Assembly (NCBI GenBank): GCA_963729275.1 | Contig: CAVSNH010000005.1 | Span: forward strand, 62,001 to 126,000 | Origin: CAVSNH01 sp963729275 | GTDB taxonomy: Bacteria > Actinomycetota > Acidimicrobiia > Acidimicrobiales > RAAP-2 | DNA: 64,000 bases | Direction: 5' to 3' | In this document: positions 7,485 through 15,628 of the stretch, in pieces | Layout: every line of letters starts with the position of its first letter | How positions within the stretch are numbered: the stretch's first letter is position 1 | Made by a program: the position numbers and the translations under genes | The notes under the pieces: generated by a model | Told to the model about the DNA's origin: nothing | What the model saw: the letters and a program-made list of their open reading frames with translations, nothing else | Database searches by the model: none

Positions 7485-8711
7485 ATGCTCGTGGCGGATG
7501 TCACCGGAGGTCATGAGGGATCTGCCTCCGGGACGTCCAACCCTGGCGCACCCAATGGTGCACCCATTCGCCATGGGTCGCCCAGGGCGCGGAGGCCGAC
7601 TGGCGCCGACATCGCTCCTTCGGCACGCTCGGCACGCACGGCAGAGAGCGATGGGCCTGGGTGGGAGCCGCTGGCCGGCACCGCCCTTCTCGATCGACTG
7701 CGGTTGGCCGGCCGGCCTCGGCCTGCTGCCGATCCGGCCTTGTCCGCCTCGCTCGCCCGGCGGCTGGACGAGGGATTGGCTGACCTCCCGGTGCCTGTCG
7801 ACCGTGCGGGACAGACGCGGACAGCACAGGCCGGTCGGCGTCTGCCGGTCAGCCCGGTGACCTGTCTCGAAGTCGGAGCCGCTCGGCCGGTGGTCGTCAC
7901 CAAGGGACGCCTCACCCGGGCGCTGTCGTGCGACGACCACGCCTCTCCCGTATGCGGTGCCCGGTGGCGGCCGTGTCGGGCCATGGCCTGCGGCGCCCTC
8001 GTCGACGCCCTCTTTCGCCAGCTCGTCACGGTGGGCTCGATCGACGACGCGGCCGCCGACGGCCTGGCCGCGCTTCGGGTCGACGGGCAAAACGACGAGC
8101 TGCTCGCCTGGGCGGCCGAGCTGCCGCCCTCCGAATGGTCGGCCCTCGTCGCCGACGTCGAGGCACAGGCCGAGGGCCTTCGTCATCGCTGGCCGCAGCT
8201 CGACCCGGCCTGGATGCCGCGCACGCAGGAGCCAATGCGGGTCACTGTCGCCGGCGGCGCCTTCGAGCTCGCCACGCGGGTGGACCTGGCGCTCGGCGTT
8301 CCCGGCCAGGCCGTGACCTCGGTGGCGTTGGTTGAGGTCAAGTCGGGGGCTCCTCGACTCGAACACCGGGACGACCTGGGGTTCGCCGCCCTGGTCGAGA
8401 CACTGCGGCATGGGGTTCCACCCTTCGTAGTGGCCACCTATTACACGACGACGGGGGAGCTCGATGTCGACCCAGTGACCACGGCGACGTTGGATGGAGC
8501 AGTCGAGCGTACGAAGGTGGGCGCTCGGCGCCTGTTTGACGAGATGGCCGGCCGGACACTCGGCGCGGTCCCCGCCGGCATGTGCGCCACATGTCGGCAA
8601 CTGGCTGTCCGGCGACCGCCCGCTTCCACTGAGTCAGCCAATGCCGGCGGCTCGATCCTGTCCGCGCCGAGTGCCACTTCTGCAGCCGACAACGGGGTGT
8701 GTTCGTGGTGA
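7485..8711 (+). CDS. PD-(D/E)XK nuclease-like protein with conserved cysteines
   Basis: A 408-residue protein I cannot name. Around residues 260-290 it shows a PD-(D/E)XK-type core: ATRVDLAL (Asp267) followed by ALVEVKSG (Glu284, Lys286), the pattern of RecB/Cas4-type nucleases. Cysteines lie before the core (149, 157, 164, 169) and after it in MCATC (367, 370), recalling iron-sulfur nucleases such as AddB and Cas4; a cluster is inference. The first 65 residues are low complexity, so the start is uncertain. The stop overlaps the next gene's GTG start by four bases (GTGA), so both are translated together. A role in DNA repair or processing is likely but unproven. Confidence 0.6.
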   Translation: MLVADVTGGHEGSASGTSNPGAPNGAPIRHGSPRARRPTGADIAPSARSARTAESDGPGWEPLAGTALLDRLRLAGRPRPAADPALSASLARRLDEGLADLPVPVDRAGQTRTAQAGRRLPVSPVTCLEVGAARPVVVTKGRLTRALSCDDHASPVCGARWRPCRAMACGALVDALFRQLVTVGSIDDAAADGLAALRVDGQNDELLAWAAELPPSEWSALVADVEAQAEGLRHRWPQLDPAWMPRTQEPMRVTVAGGAFELATRVDLALGVPGQAVTSVALVEVKSGAPRLEHRDDLGFAALVETLRHGVPPFVVATYYTTTGELDVDPVTTATLDGAVERTKVGARRLFDEMAGRTLGAVPAGMCATCRQLAVRRPPASTESANAGGSILSAPSATSAADNGVCSW

Positions 8712-9682
8712 GTCGTCCGCTAGACCGGTCCGCCCTACTGACGGCGCCGCCGGACGTCGCCCCGGCACACCCGCCCGACCGCGTCCTCGCCCATTTCGTC
8801 CGCCAGCTGGCCGCAGCCTGCGACGGTCAGCCACGGTGGCGTGAGCTGGTGGTGACCCTCCCGACGTTGCGTCGCGCGCTGACGAAGGGCGGCCGGCACC
8901 CGGCCTCGGAGGAGCCGTTTCGCTGGAAGCCGGCCTTCGTCCGACGGTCACTCGGGTTGGCCGCCATCGAGGCGTGCCGAGAGGGCCGATACCGGAGCCC
9001 GGCCGAGGCCGTCGGTCCGGTGGCGGACGACGCCGTCGCAACCTGGCAACGATCCGGGTGGCGCACGTACCACTGGGAACCATGGCTGTCCTACCAGCCC
9101 GCCGGCGCCCGGGCCGTGGTGTTGGCCGAGGCAACGCGCTGGGCCACGTCGCTCTGGTGCGCATTCGACTGGTCGGCGCTCGGTCCGACAGTGAGGGTCG
9201 GAGGACCGGACGAGCAATGGCGCTGCCCACCGAACGGCGCCGTGCGGCTGCGGGGACGTGTGGACCTCCGCGTAGCGGGGCCGATGGGGGAGGCTCTTGT
9301 CGTCACCGCCGCCGGTGCCCCTCCGCCGGACTCAGAGTGCGATTTGGCATTTCCGGCGCTCGTGGCCGCGCTCAGTCGGCCGCGGCGATCGATTCCTCGT
9401 CGGGTGGTGGGCATCTGGCCCGACGCCGGTGGCCATCGCATCGTCGACATCGGGCCCTCGGCACTCGAACGCATCGCTGGACGGGTGGTGGAGGCGGTGA
9501 TGGCGATGGTCGCGGACAACGATGGGCCGTTGGCCAAGGGTCCCGTCCGGCAAAGCTCCGCGGGGGGCGGCGGCTACGTTGACGACGGCTCGGGTGTGGC
9601 CGGCGCGAGCAGCGCCCGAGCTGCCGCCGTGTCCGGTTTCCCCGCTGCCGTCAGCGGGATGTCGGCGACCAGGAGCAGCTGA
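8708..9682 (+). CDS. Degenerate paralogue of the preceding nuclease-like protein
   Basis: A 324-residue protein with no recognised name. Its segment RGRVDLRVAG...ALVVTAAGAP...DLAFPALVAAL parallels the upstream gene's ATRVDLALGV...ALVEVKSGAP...DLGFAALVETL. In this copy the Glu and Lys of the ExK motif are Val and Ala, so the nuclease site looks lost while Asp186 is kept. The GTG at 8708 overlaps the upstream stop (GTGA). The likely role is a structural partner in a heterodimer, by analogy with other active/inactive nuclease pairs; this is inference. The last 109 bases overlap the opposite-strand acyl-CoA ligase. Confidence 0.55.
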   Translation: MSRPLDRSALLTAPPDVAPAHPPDRVLAHFVRQLAAACDGQPRWRELVVTLPTLRRALTKGGRHPASEEPFRWKPAFVRRSLGLAAIEACREGRYRSPAEAVGPVADDAVATWQRSGWRTYHWEPWLSYQPAGARAVVLAEATRWATSLWCAFDWSALGPTVRVGGPDEQWRCPPNGAVRLRGRVDLRVAGPMGEALVVTAAGAPPPDSECDLAFPALVAALSRPRRSIPRRVVGIWPDAGGHRIVDIGPSALERIAGRVVEAVMAMVADNDGPLAKGPVRQSSAGGGGYVDDGSGVAGASSARAAAVSGFPAAVSGMSATRSS

Positions 9683-11247
9683 CGGGGCATCTTGTAGCCG
9701 GCAACCAGACCGCGGCAGTGGTTCCGGAGGTCTTCGAGGGTGATCGGTGTGTCGGGTCGACGGGGCCTGACGACAGCCGCCACCCGCTCGCCGAGGCGGT
9801 CGTCAGGGATGCCGACCACGACGGCGTCGAACACGTCGGGATGCGACTTGATCGCGCTCTCGACCTCCTCGGGGAAGATCTTCTCGCCACCCGAGTTGAT
9901 GGACGCCGATCCCCGACCGTGGACGGTGATGGTGCCGTCGGGTTCGATCGAGGCCAGGTCACCGGGGATGGACCACCGCGTGCCGCCTCCGTCCACCGGA
10001 AAGGTGGCAGCCGTCTTGGTTGGATCCTTGTGATAACCGAGCGGGATGCGGCCTTTCCGGGCCAGTCGTCCGATCTGTCCGTCGCCCGGCGTCAGCGGTC
10101 GGAGATCGTCGTCGAGGACGGTCGTGTCCGGGCCCATGGCGAAGACTGGCCCGCGCTCGCCGTGCTCGACCGCTCCCTGGGCGCCGCTCTCGCTGGCGCC
10201 GAAGCGGTCCATGATGAGCACCCCGGGAAACAGGGTCGACAGCTCCTCTTTGACCGCCGCCGACAGCATGGCGCCCCCGGAGCCGATGGCCAAAAGAGAG
10301 CTGGTGTCGTAGGTGCCGGGGGGTGCGGCGGCCACCGCCTCGGCCAGCGGCCGGGCCATGGCGTCCCCGACCAGGGCGACCGAGATGACGCGCTCGTCAC
10401 TGATCAGGCGCAGGACCGCCGCCCCGTCGTAGGTCGGCTCGGTGTAGAGCACCACTGTTCCGCCCATGAAGAATGCGCTCCACGACGCCCACTGAGCGTT
10501 GCCGTGCATGAGCGGGGCGGTCACCAGCATGGCCGCGCCGGGGCGATCCCCGGTTGGGATGCGATCGACGAGCTCACCGGGTCGTGAGATCGGCCGTGAC
10601 CCCCAGCCGCCGCCACCCATGGCCGCGAAGAAGATGTCCTCCTGTCGCCACACCACTCCCTTCGGCTGGCCGGTCGTCCCGCCGGTGTAGAGCACGTAGT
10701 AGTCGTCGGGTGACCGCGGGATGCCCGGCACATCCCCTGAGGAGTTCGAGAGGGCCATCCCCCAACGGTCGTACACGACCGCCATGGCCGTCGACGGCCG
10801 GTGTTCGACGTCGGCGCCGCCCGACTCAGCGTCGTCCCCGATCACGAGCAATCGACATCCGGTGGTCGACTTGGTTCCACCCGGGTCCACCCGTGCCTCG
10901 TCGGCCAGCGGTACCAGCTCGTCCTCGACCACGAGCAACTCCATGTCGGCGTTGTCGATGATGTAGCGCAGCTCGGCGGCGACGTATCGGTAGTTCACGT
11001 TGATCGGCACCATGCGGGCCTTGAAGCAACCGATCATCGCCTCGAGCCATTCCGACCGGTTGTGGGCCAGGATGCCGACTTGGGCACCGGTGGCCATCCC
11101 CAGGCCAATCAAGTAGTTCCCGAAGCGGTTGGCCCGGGTGTCGAGCTCGCGATAGCTGAGCCGGACGGGTCCCGCCACCACGGCGGTCCGATCGGGAACG
11201 GTGTCGACCACCAGCTCGAACAGGTCAGCCAAATTGAACTCGGGCAC
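9574..11247 (-). CDS. Acyl-CoA ligase, FadD19-like
   Basis: ANL-superfamily AMP-forming ligase of 557 residues. Core motifs are YTGGTTGQPKGVVWR (P-loop), the A5-type SESGAQG segment, SIPGDLASIEPDG, and SINSGGEKIFPEEVE. The adenylation lysine is in PLTAAGKPD near the C-terminus. The sequence follows mycobacterial FadD19 closely in order and wording of motifs (NVNYRYVAAELRYI, DAMARPL, SINSGGEK); FadD19 activates long sterol side chains. The GTG at 11247 was chosen because it starts the conserved FNLADLFE region; upstream residues are unlike the family. Divergent from an SDR gene, with a shared 70-base control region. Confidence 0.85.
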   Translation of the reverse strand: MPEFNLADLFELVVDTVPDRTAVVAGPVRLSYRELDTRANRFGNYLIGLGMATGAQVGILAHNRSEWLEAMIGCFKARMVPINVNYRYVAAELRYIIDNADMELLVVEDELVPLADEARVDPGGTKSTTGCRLLVIGDDAESGGADVEHRPSTAMAVVYDRWGMALSNSSGDVPGIPRSPDDYYVLYTGGTTGQPKGVVWRQEDIFFAAMGGGGWGSRPISRPGELVDRIPTGDRPGAAMLVTAPLMHGNAQWASWSAFFMGGTVVLYTEPTYDGAAVLRLISDERVISVALVGDAMARPLAEAVAAAPPGTYDTSSLLAIGSGGAMLSAAVKEELSTLFPGVLIMDRFGASESGAQGAVEHGERGPVFAMGPDTTVLDDDLRPLTPGDGQIGRLARKGRIPLGYHKDPTKTAATFPVDGGGTRWSIPGDLASIEPDGTITVHGRGSASINSGGEKIFPEEVESAIKSHPDVFDAVVVGIPDDRLGERVAAVVRPRRPDTPITLEDLRNHCRGLVAGYKMPRQLLLVADIPLTAAGKPDTAAARALLAPATPEPSST

Positions 11248-11317
11248 GTGACACTCTGTAGCACGCCGGTGCCGAGGCGCATGCGGCCACCGCTCACCGG
11301 AGGAGGGAAGAACGACG

Positions 11318-12220
11318 ATGGAAGGGAGCCGACGAGCTGCCCCTTTGGAGTCCGGACGACCCGCCGGCGTCGCCGGCCTCGCCGCACTGGTGACGGGTGG
11401 GGGAAGCGGGATCGGTCTCGGGGCGGCCACCCGTCTCGTTCGCGACGGTGCCCACGTGACCATCTGCGGCCGGACGGAGGGGCGACTGCGTGCCGCGGTG
11501 GCGAGCCTCGAGGCAGTGGCGGCCGAGGTTCGCGATGCGGGGACTGCCGACAAAGGGATGGCTCCCGGTACCGCCTCCTACGTCGTGTGCGACGTCACCG
11601 TCGAGGCGGATGTCGAGCGGGCGGTCGGGGCCGCACTCGAACGGGGTCGGCTCGATGTCCTCTTCGCCAACGCCGGTGGGTCCATGCACATGGGTCCAAT
11701 CCCTGCCGCAGACGTCGCCCAGGTGCGGGCCACCATCGATCTCAACCTGGTGGGCACCTTCTTGTGCATGAAACACGCCGCGCCCTTGATGGCCGCCGGG
11801 GTCGGCCAGGGCACAGACGGCGGCCCGGCCCCGGGGGGATCGATCATCGGCATGTCATCGGGTGCGGGCCACTTCCCGCATCGCTACCTTTGGGCCTACG
11901 GCGCGGCCAAGGCCGCTATCGACATGTTGTGCCGCTACGCCGCCGAGGAGCTCGGCTCGACGGGCGTGCGGGTCAACACCGTCCGGCCGGGCATCGTCGA
12001 CGACGAGCTCATGGCGCCGATCACCGCCGGCGGACCGCTGCTCGACGAGTACCTGGCCGAGATGCCCCTGAGCCGCCTGGGCACCGTCGAGGACGTGGCC
12101 GACGCCGTGCGCTTCCTGGCCGGGCCGGAATCGGGTTGGATCACGGGCGAGTGTCTGGCTGTCGACGGCGGTCACCACCTCCGGCGCGGGGCCAACTACG
12201 GCCTCCTCTTTGGCGACTGA
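11318..12220 (+). CDS. Short-chain dehydrogenase/reductase
   Basis: Classical SDR of 300 residues: TGGGSGIG cofactor motif near residue 26, NAGG, the catalytic Ser in SSGAG and YGAAK (Tyr and Lys). C-terminal SGWITGECLAVDGG is typical. It should oxidise or reduce an alcohol or ketone with NAD(P)(H). The ATG at 11318 follows GGAGGAGGG at a good distance. The gene is transcribed away from the FadD19-like ligase, which supports a role in beta-oxidation-like catabolism of the ligase product, but the substrate is unknown. An insert of Gly/Ala-rich residues around 150-165 lengthens it relative to minimal SDRs. Confidence 0.9.
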   Translation: MEGSRRAAPLESGRPAGVAGLAALVTGGGSGIGLGAATRLVRDGAHVTICGRTEGRLRAAVASLEAVAAEVRDAGTADKGMAPGTASYVVCDVTVEADVERAVGAALERGRLDVLFANAGGSMHMGPIPAADVAQVRATIDLNLVGTFLCMKHAAPLMAAGVGQGTDGGPAPGGSIIGMSSGAGHFPHRYLWAYGAAKAAIDMLCRYAAEELGSTGVRVNTVRPGIVDDELMAPITAGGPLLDEYLAEMPLSRLGTVEDVADAVRFLAGPESGWITGECLAVDGGHHLRRGANYGLLFGD

Positions 12221-12419
12221 GCCCGCTCGGCCGGCCCGATCGGACCGGTCCGTGGCCCAACGACAGCCGGTTGGCCCGGTCGGGGCCCAAGGATGCAACC
12301 CCGGGTTGCGGGGCGACGGGGCCCTCGTGGCACGTTTGCCCTGCTCAAGTCCATTGCCGCAATGACCGACATTCTCCGGAGAGGCTGCCGGGCAGGACAG
12401 AGCGGCTCGGGACGGTGTC

Positions 12420-14807
12420 ATGGAAACGGCCGACGACGAGGCGCACGGATCCCGGGACGACAACTCGGACGCGAAGACCGGCGCGCCAATCGCTGGGTCG
12501 GTCCTCGCCGGGCCTCGGCAGACCCCATCACCCCAGCTCAGAAGCACCGCGTCGCCTTGGCTGAACTCCACCATGATCGGCTATCTGATGGTGCCGAGCG
12601 CCCTCGTGGCGATCCTGCTCCTCATGCACTTCCACTTCATCGTGGAGCGGCCGGCGTGGAACTGGGTGGTCGTCTTCGGTGGCGTCCTGGCTGGCACCAT
12701 CCCGTCCAATCACTTCTACCGGGCCCGTCCCACCCGGCTGCGCCTCCACCTGCGGATCCTGGTCGGCGCGGCCGCGGTCACGTCGGTGATCTACCTCACC
12801 GGATGGGGTGCGGTGCTGGTCGGTGCCTACGCCGTCCTGGCCCTCGACAGCATCTCGCAGGATGGCTCGGAGGTATGGCCGGTGGTCACCTTCTGGAGCT
12901 TGGTGGCCATCTGCGTCGGACAACTCGGGATGGTCCAGGGCTGGCTGCCCACCGAGCTCCCGCTGCACACGGACAACGCCATGGTTCTTACGGGCACCTT
13001 CGTGTTGGTCTTCGTGATCCGGGTCACCGCCGCCATCATGGAGAAGAAGGAGAAGGCCGAGGCCTCGCTGGGAATGAGCGAGGATCGGTTCCGTTCCCTC
13101 ATCCAGAACTCGACCGACACCACCTTGGTCCTCGATGCCACCGGCGTCTGTACCTACGCGAGCCCGGCGGTCACCGAGCTGCTCGGCTATTCGCCGACCG
13201 AGATGTTGGGTGCGGTGCCGGCCGATCTGATCCACCCCGACGACCGCGATCGAGTGGAGGACCACCTGCGCCACCGGCTGGAGGCCACGCAGTCGAAAGC
13301 CTCGGTTCAGTTCCGGATGATGCGAGCCGACGGTGGCTGGTGTCAGGCCGAAGCGGTCGTGGCCAACCAGCTCGCTCGGCCCTCGGTCGCCGGCATTGTG
13401 GTGAACGTTCGGGACATCACCGAGCGCAAGGAGTTCGAGGCCTTGCTCGCCCATCGCGCCCTGCACGACCCGCTCACCGGTCTGGCCAACCGGCAGCTAC
13501 TGCTCGATCGGGCCGAGCAGATGCTGGCTCGGGCCCGTCGCGAGATCCAACCAGTGGCCGCCCTCTTCATCGATCTAGATCACTTCAAGGACGCCAACGA
13601 CTCACTGGGCCACGAGGCCGGCGACCGGCTGCTGCAAGCGGTGGCCGCCCGCTTGATCACAATGCTGCGAGCGAGCGACACGGTCGGACGCATCGGCGGC
13701 GACGAGTTCGTGATCCTGGTCGAGGGCCTGTCACTCGCCGCTGGGCCGGAGATGGTGGCAGAACGGATCCGGGAGGTACTGCGCAAGCCCTTCCAGATCG
13801 AGGGTTTCGAAGGAATTCCCGTCAACGTCACGGCCAGCATCGGGATTGCTGCCGGCGACCGCGCCTCCGCCCAGGAGCTCCTGCGAGACGCCGATGCCGC
13901 GCTCTACCGGGCGAAGGCCATAGGGCGCGACCGGTTTGTCGTCTTCGAAGCTGCCATGCAGTCCGCCGCCCTCGACCGGCTGGCGCTCAGGTCCGACCTC
14001 GACTCGGCGCTCGGAGGCGGGCAATTCTTTTTGGTGTACCAGCCGATCTTCGACCTCGACACGTTCCGAATCCGGGGCGTCGAGGCGCTGCTGCGCTGGC
14101 GTCATCCGACTAGAGGGGTCATTACGCCCGATGACTTCATCCCCGTGCTCGAGGACACGGGCCTGATCGTGCCGGTCGGGCGGTGGGTAGTCCAGGAGGC
14201 ATGTCGGCAGGCAGCGATCTGGCGTGCGCACGGCCATCCGTTGAACATGTCGGTGAACGTGTCCATGCGCCAGCTCGAGTCGGACGAGCTCGTCACCGAC
14301 GTCGCTGAGGCTCTATCGGCCAGCGGGTTGGACGCGAGCTCGTTGACCATCGAGGTAACCGAGTCCACCCTCATGCGCGATGCCGATGCCACTGTGGCTC
14401 GCCTGCGGCGGCTCAAGGACCTCGGGACACTGATCGCCATCGACGACTTCGGCACCGGGTACTCGTCTATGGCCTATCTTCGGCAGTTTCCCGTGGACAT
14501 CCTCAAGATCGACCGGTCATTCGTGGCCGAGGTCGACGGATCGACCGACTCGGCTGCACTCATCCACACCCTGGTGGAGCTCGGACGGACACTCGGCCTC
14601 ATCACGTTGGCCGAAGGTATCGAGGACGACGTGCAGCTCGACTGGTTGCGCTATGAGCACTGCGACGTCGGTCAGGGATTCATCTTCTCCCGCCCGGTCG
14701 AGGCCGACGAGATCGAGGTCCTGTTGGCTCAGTCCGACGGGGTGGTCCCGGACGGCCTCGTGGCGCACCTTGCCGCGAGCCAGCCGCGGCCCACGCTGAC
14801 CCACTGA
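12420..14807 (+). CDS. Membrane PAS-GGDEF-EAL protein (c-di-GMP turnover)
   Basis: A 795-residue signalling protein. Residues about 45-210 contain several hydrophobic helices (membrane sensor), followed by a PAS domain (about 220-340), a GGDEF diguanylate cyclase domain with an intact GGDEF at about 425-429, and an EAL phosphodiesterase domain with intact EALLRWRHP (about 555) and DDFGTGYSS. An RASD inhibitory I-site lies five residues before GGDEF, so product feedback is expected. Both catalytic motifs are complete, so either activity may dominate. It is probably monocistronic; the 199 bases upstream (12221-12419) hold no other gene. Confidence 0.92.
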   Translation: METADDEAHGSRDDNSDAKTGAPIAGSVLAGPRQTPSPQLRSTASPWLNSTMIGYLMVPSALVAILLLMHFHFIVERPAWNWVVVFGGVLAGTIPSNHFYRARPTRLRLHLRILVGAAAVTSVIYLTGWGAVLVGAYAVLALDSISQDGSEVWPVVTFWSLVAICVGQLGMVQGWLPTELPLHTDNAMVLTGTFVLVFVIRVTAAIMEKKEKAEASLGMSEDRFRSLIQNSTDTTLVLDATGVCTYASPAVTELLGYSPTEMLGAVPADLIHPDDRDRVEDHLRHRLEATQSKASVQFRMMRADGGWCQAEAVVANQLARPSVAGIVVNVRDITERKEFEALLAHRALHDPLTGLANRQLLLDRAEQMLARARREIQPVAALFIDLDHFKDANDSLGHEAGDRLLQAVAARLITMLRASDTVGRIGGDEFVILVEGLSLAAGPEMVAERIREVLRKPFQIEGFEGIPVNVTASIGIAAGDRASAQELLRDADAALYRAKAIGRDRFVVFEAAMQSAALDRLALRSDLDSALGGGQFFLVYQPIFDLDTFRIRGVEALLRWRHPTRGVITPDDFIPVLEDTGLIVPVGRWVVQEACRQAAIWRAHGHPLNMSVNVSMRQLESDELVTDVAEALSASGLDASSLTIEVTESTLMRDADATVARLRRLKDLGTLIAIDDFGTGYSSMAYLRQFPVDILKIDRSFVAEVDGSTDSAALIHTLVELGRTLGLITLAEGIEDDVQLDWLRYEHCDVGQGFIFSRPVEADEIEVLLAQSDGVVPDGLVAHLAASQPRPTLTH

Positions 14808-14884
14808 GCAGCCCGCCGGCATCCGTCCCGAGTGGCGCCCGGCCTGGACCCTGGCGGTCCGACCGGTGCAGTCGCCCGTCTGGC

Positions 14885-14917
14885 GGCGGTCAGGCGGCGG
14901 TCAGGCGGCGGTCAGGC
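14885..14917. repeat. Three tandem 11-bp units across a tetR stop codon
   Basis: GGCGGTCAGGC occurs three times without interruption. The last copy supplies the TGA stop of the minus-strand tetR gene (14912-14914). Confidence 0.85.
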
Positions 14918-15628
14918 GGGCTCGGGAGCGCCGGTGGACCGGAGCACGGGACCATGGCCGCCGACCCGCCGGTCCTTGCGCAGTCGTTCGCCTCGGTCCC
15001 CCACCCGCCCCGGAGGTTTCGGCCCCATGCCGGCCCAGACGGCATCCACCGCCCGGCGTGCCCAACCCGTCGCCACCCAGTCGCCGCTGACCCGTCGGAA
15101 CAGGACCGAGCCGAACAGCATCTGCAGGGCGAGGTCGAGGTCGGCATCGGCGGCGAGCTCGCCGCGGGCTTGTGCCGCCTCGAGCAGCGAACGCCCGTGG
15201 GCGCGGCGAGGGGCGACCACCCGCTGTCGGTGCATGGCCAGAGCCGTCGGGTCCTCCCGGGCGCCGACCAGCCCGCCGATGACCTCCAGACATGACTCGG
15301 CGAACCTGGCATCGAACTCCTCCAAGAACTCGGTGAGGGCGCGGCGCGGATCACGCACGGGCGCTCCGCCGTCGGCGTTGTCATCCTGATGGTCGTTGGC
15401 TTGGGCGATGGCCGCCGTCACCAGGTCCGCCTTGTCCCGAAACCGACGGTAGACGGAGGCCCGCGAGACGCCGGCCTCGGCGGCGACGCTCTCGACGGTC
15501 ATGCGTCCGTACCCGAGCTGCTCCAGCTGGTGGAGAGCGGCGTCGAAGATGGCTCGGCTCGTGGCCTCGTCCCGCGGCCGCCCGGGCCCGCGGGCCACCG
15601 TCTCGACCGGTCGCAGCGGCACGGTCAT
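14912..15628 (-). CDS. TetR-family regulator of the adjacent MFS pump
   Basis: A 238-residue TetR protein with HTH ESVAAEAGVSRASVYRRF near residues 45-62 and a TetR_C-type ligand domain. Its ATG overlaps the stop of the MFS gene (ATGA, 15625-15628), so the regulator is the second gene of the pump operon and probably represses it. The likely operator is the palindrome upstream of the pump at 17302-17327. The C-terminal 30 residues are Arg/Gly-rich and end in a tandem-repeat region. Confidence 0.85.
   Translation of the reverse strand: MTVPLRPVETVARGPGRPRDEATSRAIFDAALHQLEQLGYGRMTVESVAAEAGVSRASVYRRFRDKADLVTAAIAQANDHQDDNADGGAPVRDPRRALTEFLEEFDARFAESCLEVIGGLVGAREDPTALAMHRQRVVAPRRAHGRSLLEAAQARGELAADADLDLALQMLFGSVLFRRVSGDWVATGWARRAVDAVWAGMGPKPPGRVGDRGERLRKDRRVGGHGPVLRSTGAPEPA

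Noticed and set aside
10801..12564. 587-codon plus-strand open frame
   Set aside because: Runs antisense to the acyl-CoA ligase and then over the SDR in the wrong frame; no recognisable motif.
12293..14113. 606-codon plus-strand open frame
   Set aside because: Overlaps the PAS-GGDEF-EAL gene in another frame and has only Arg/Gly/Pro-rich shadow composition.
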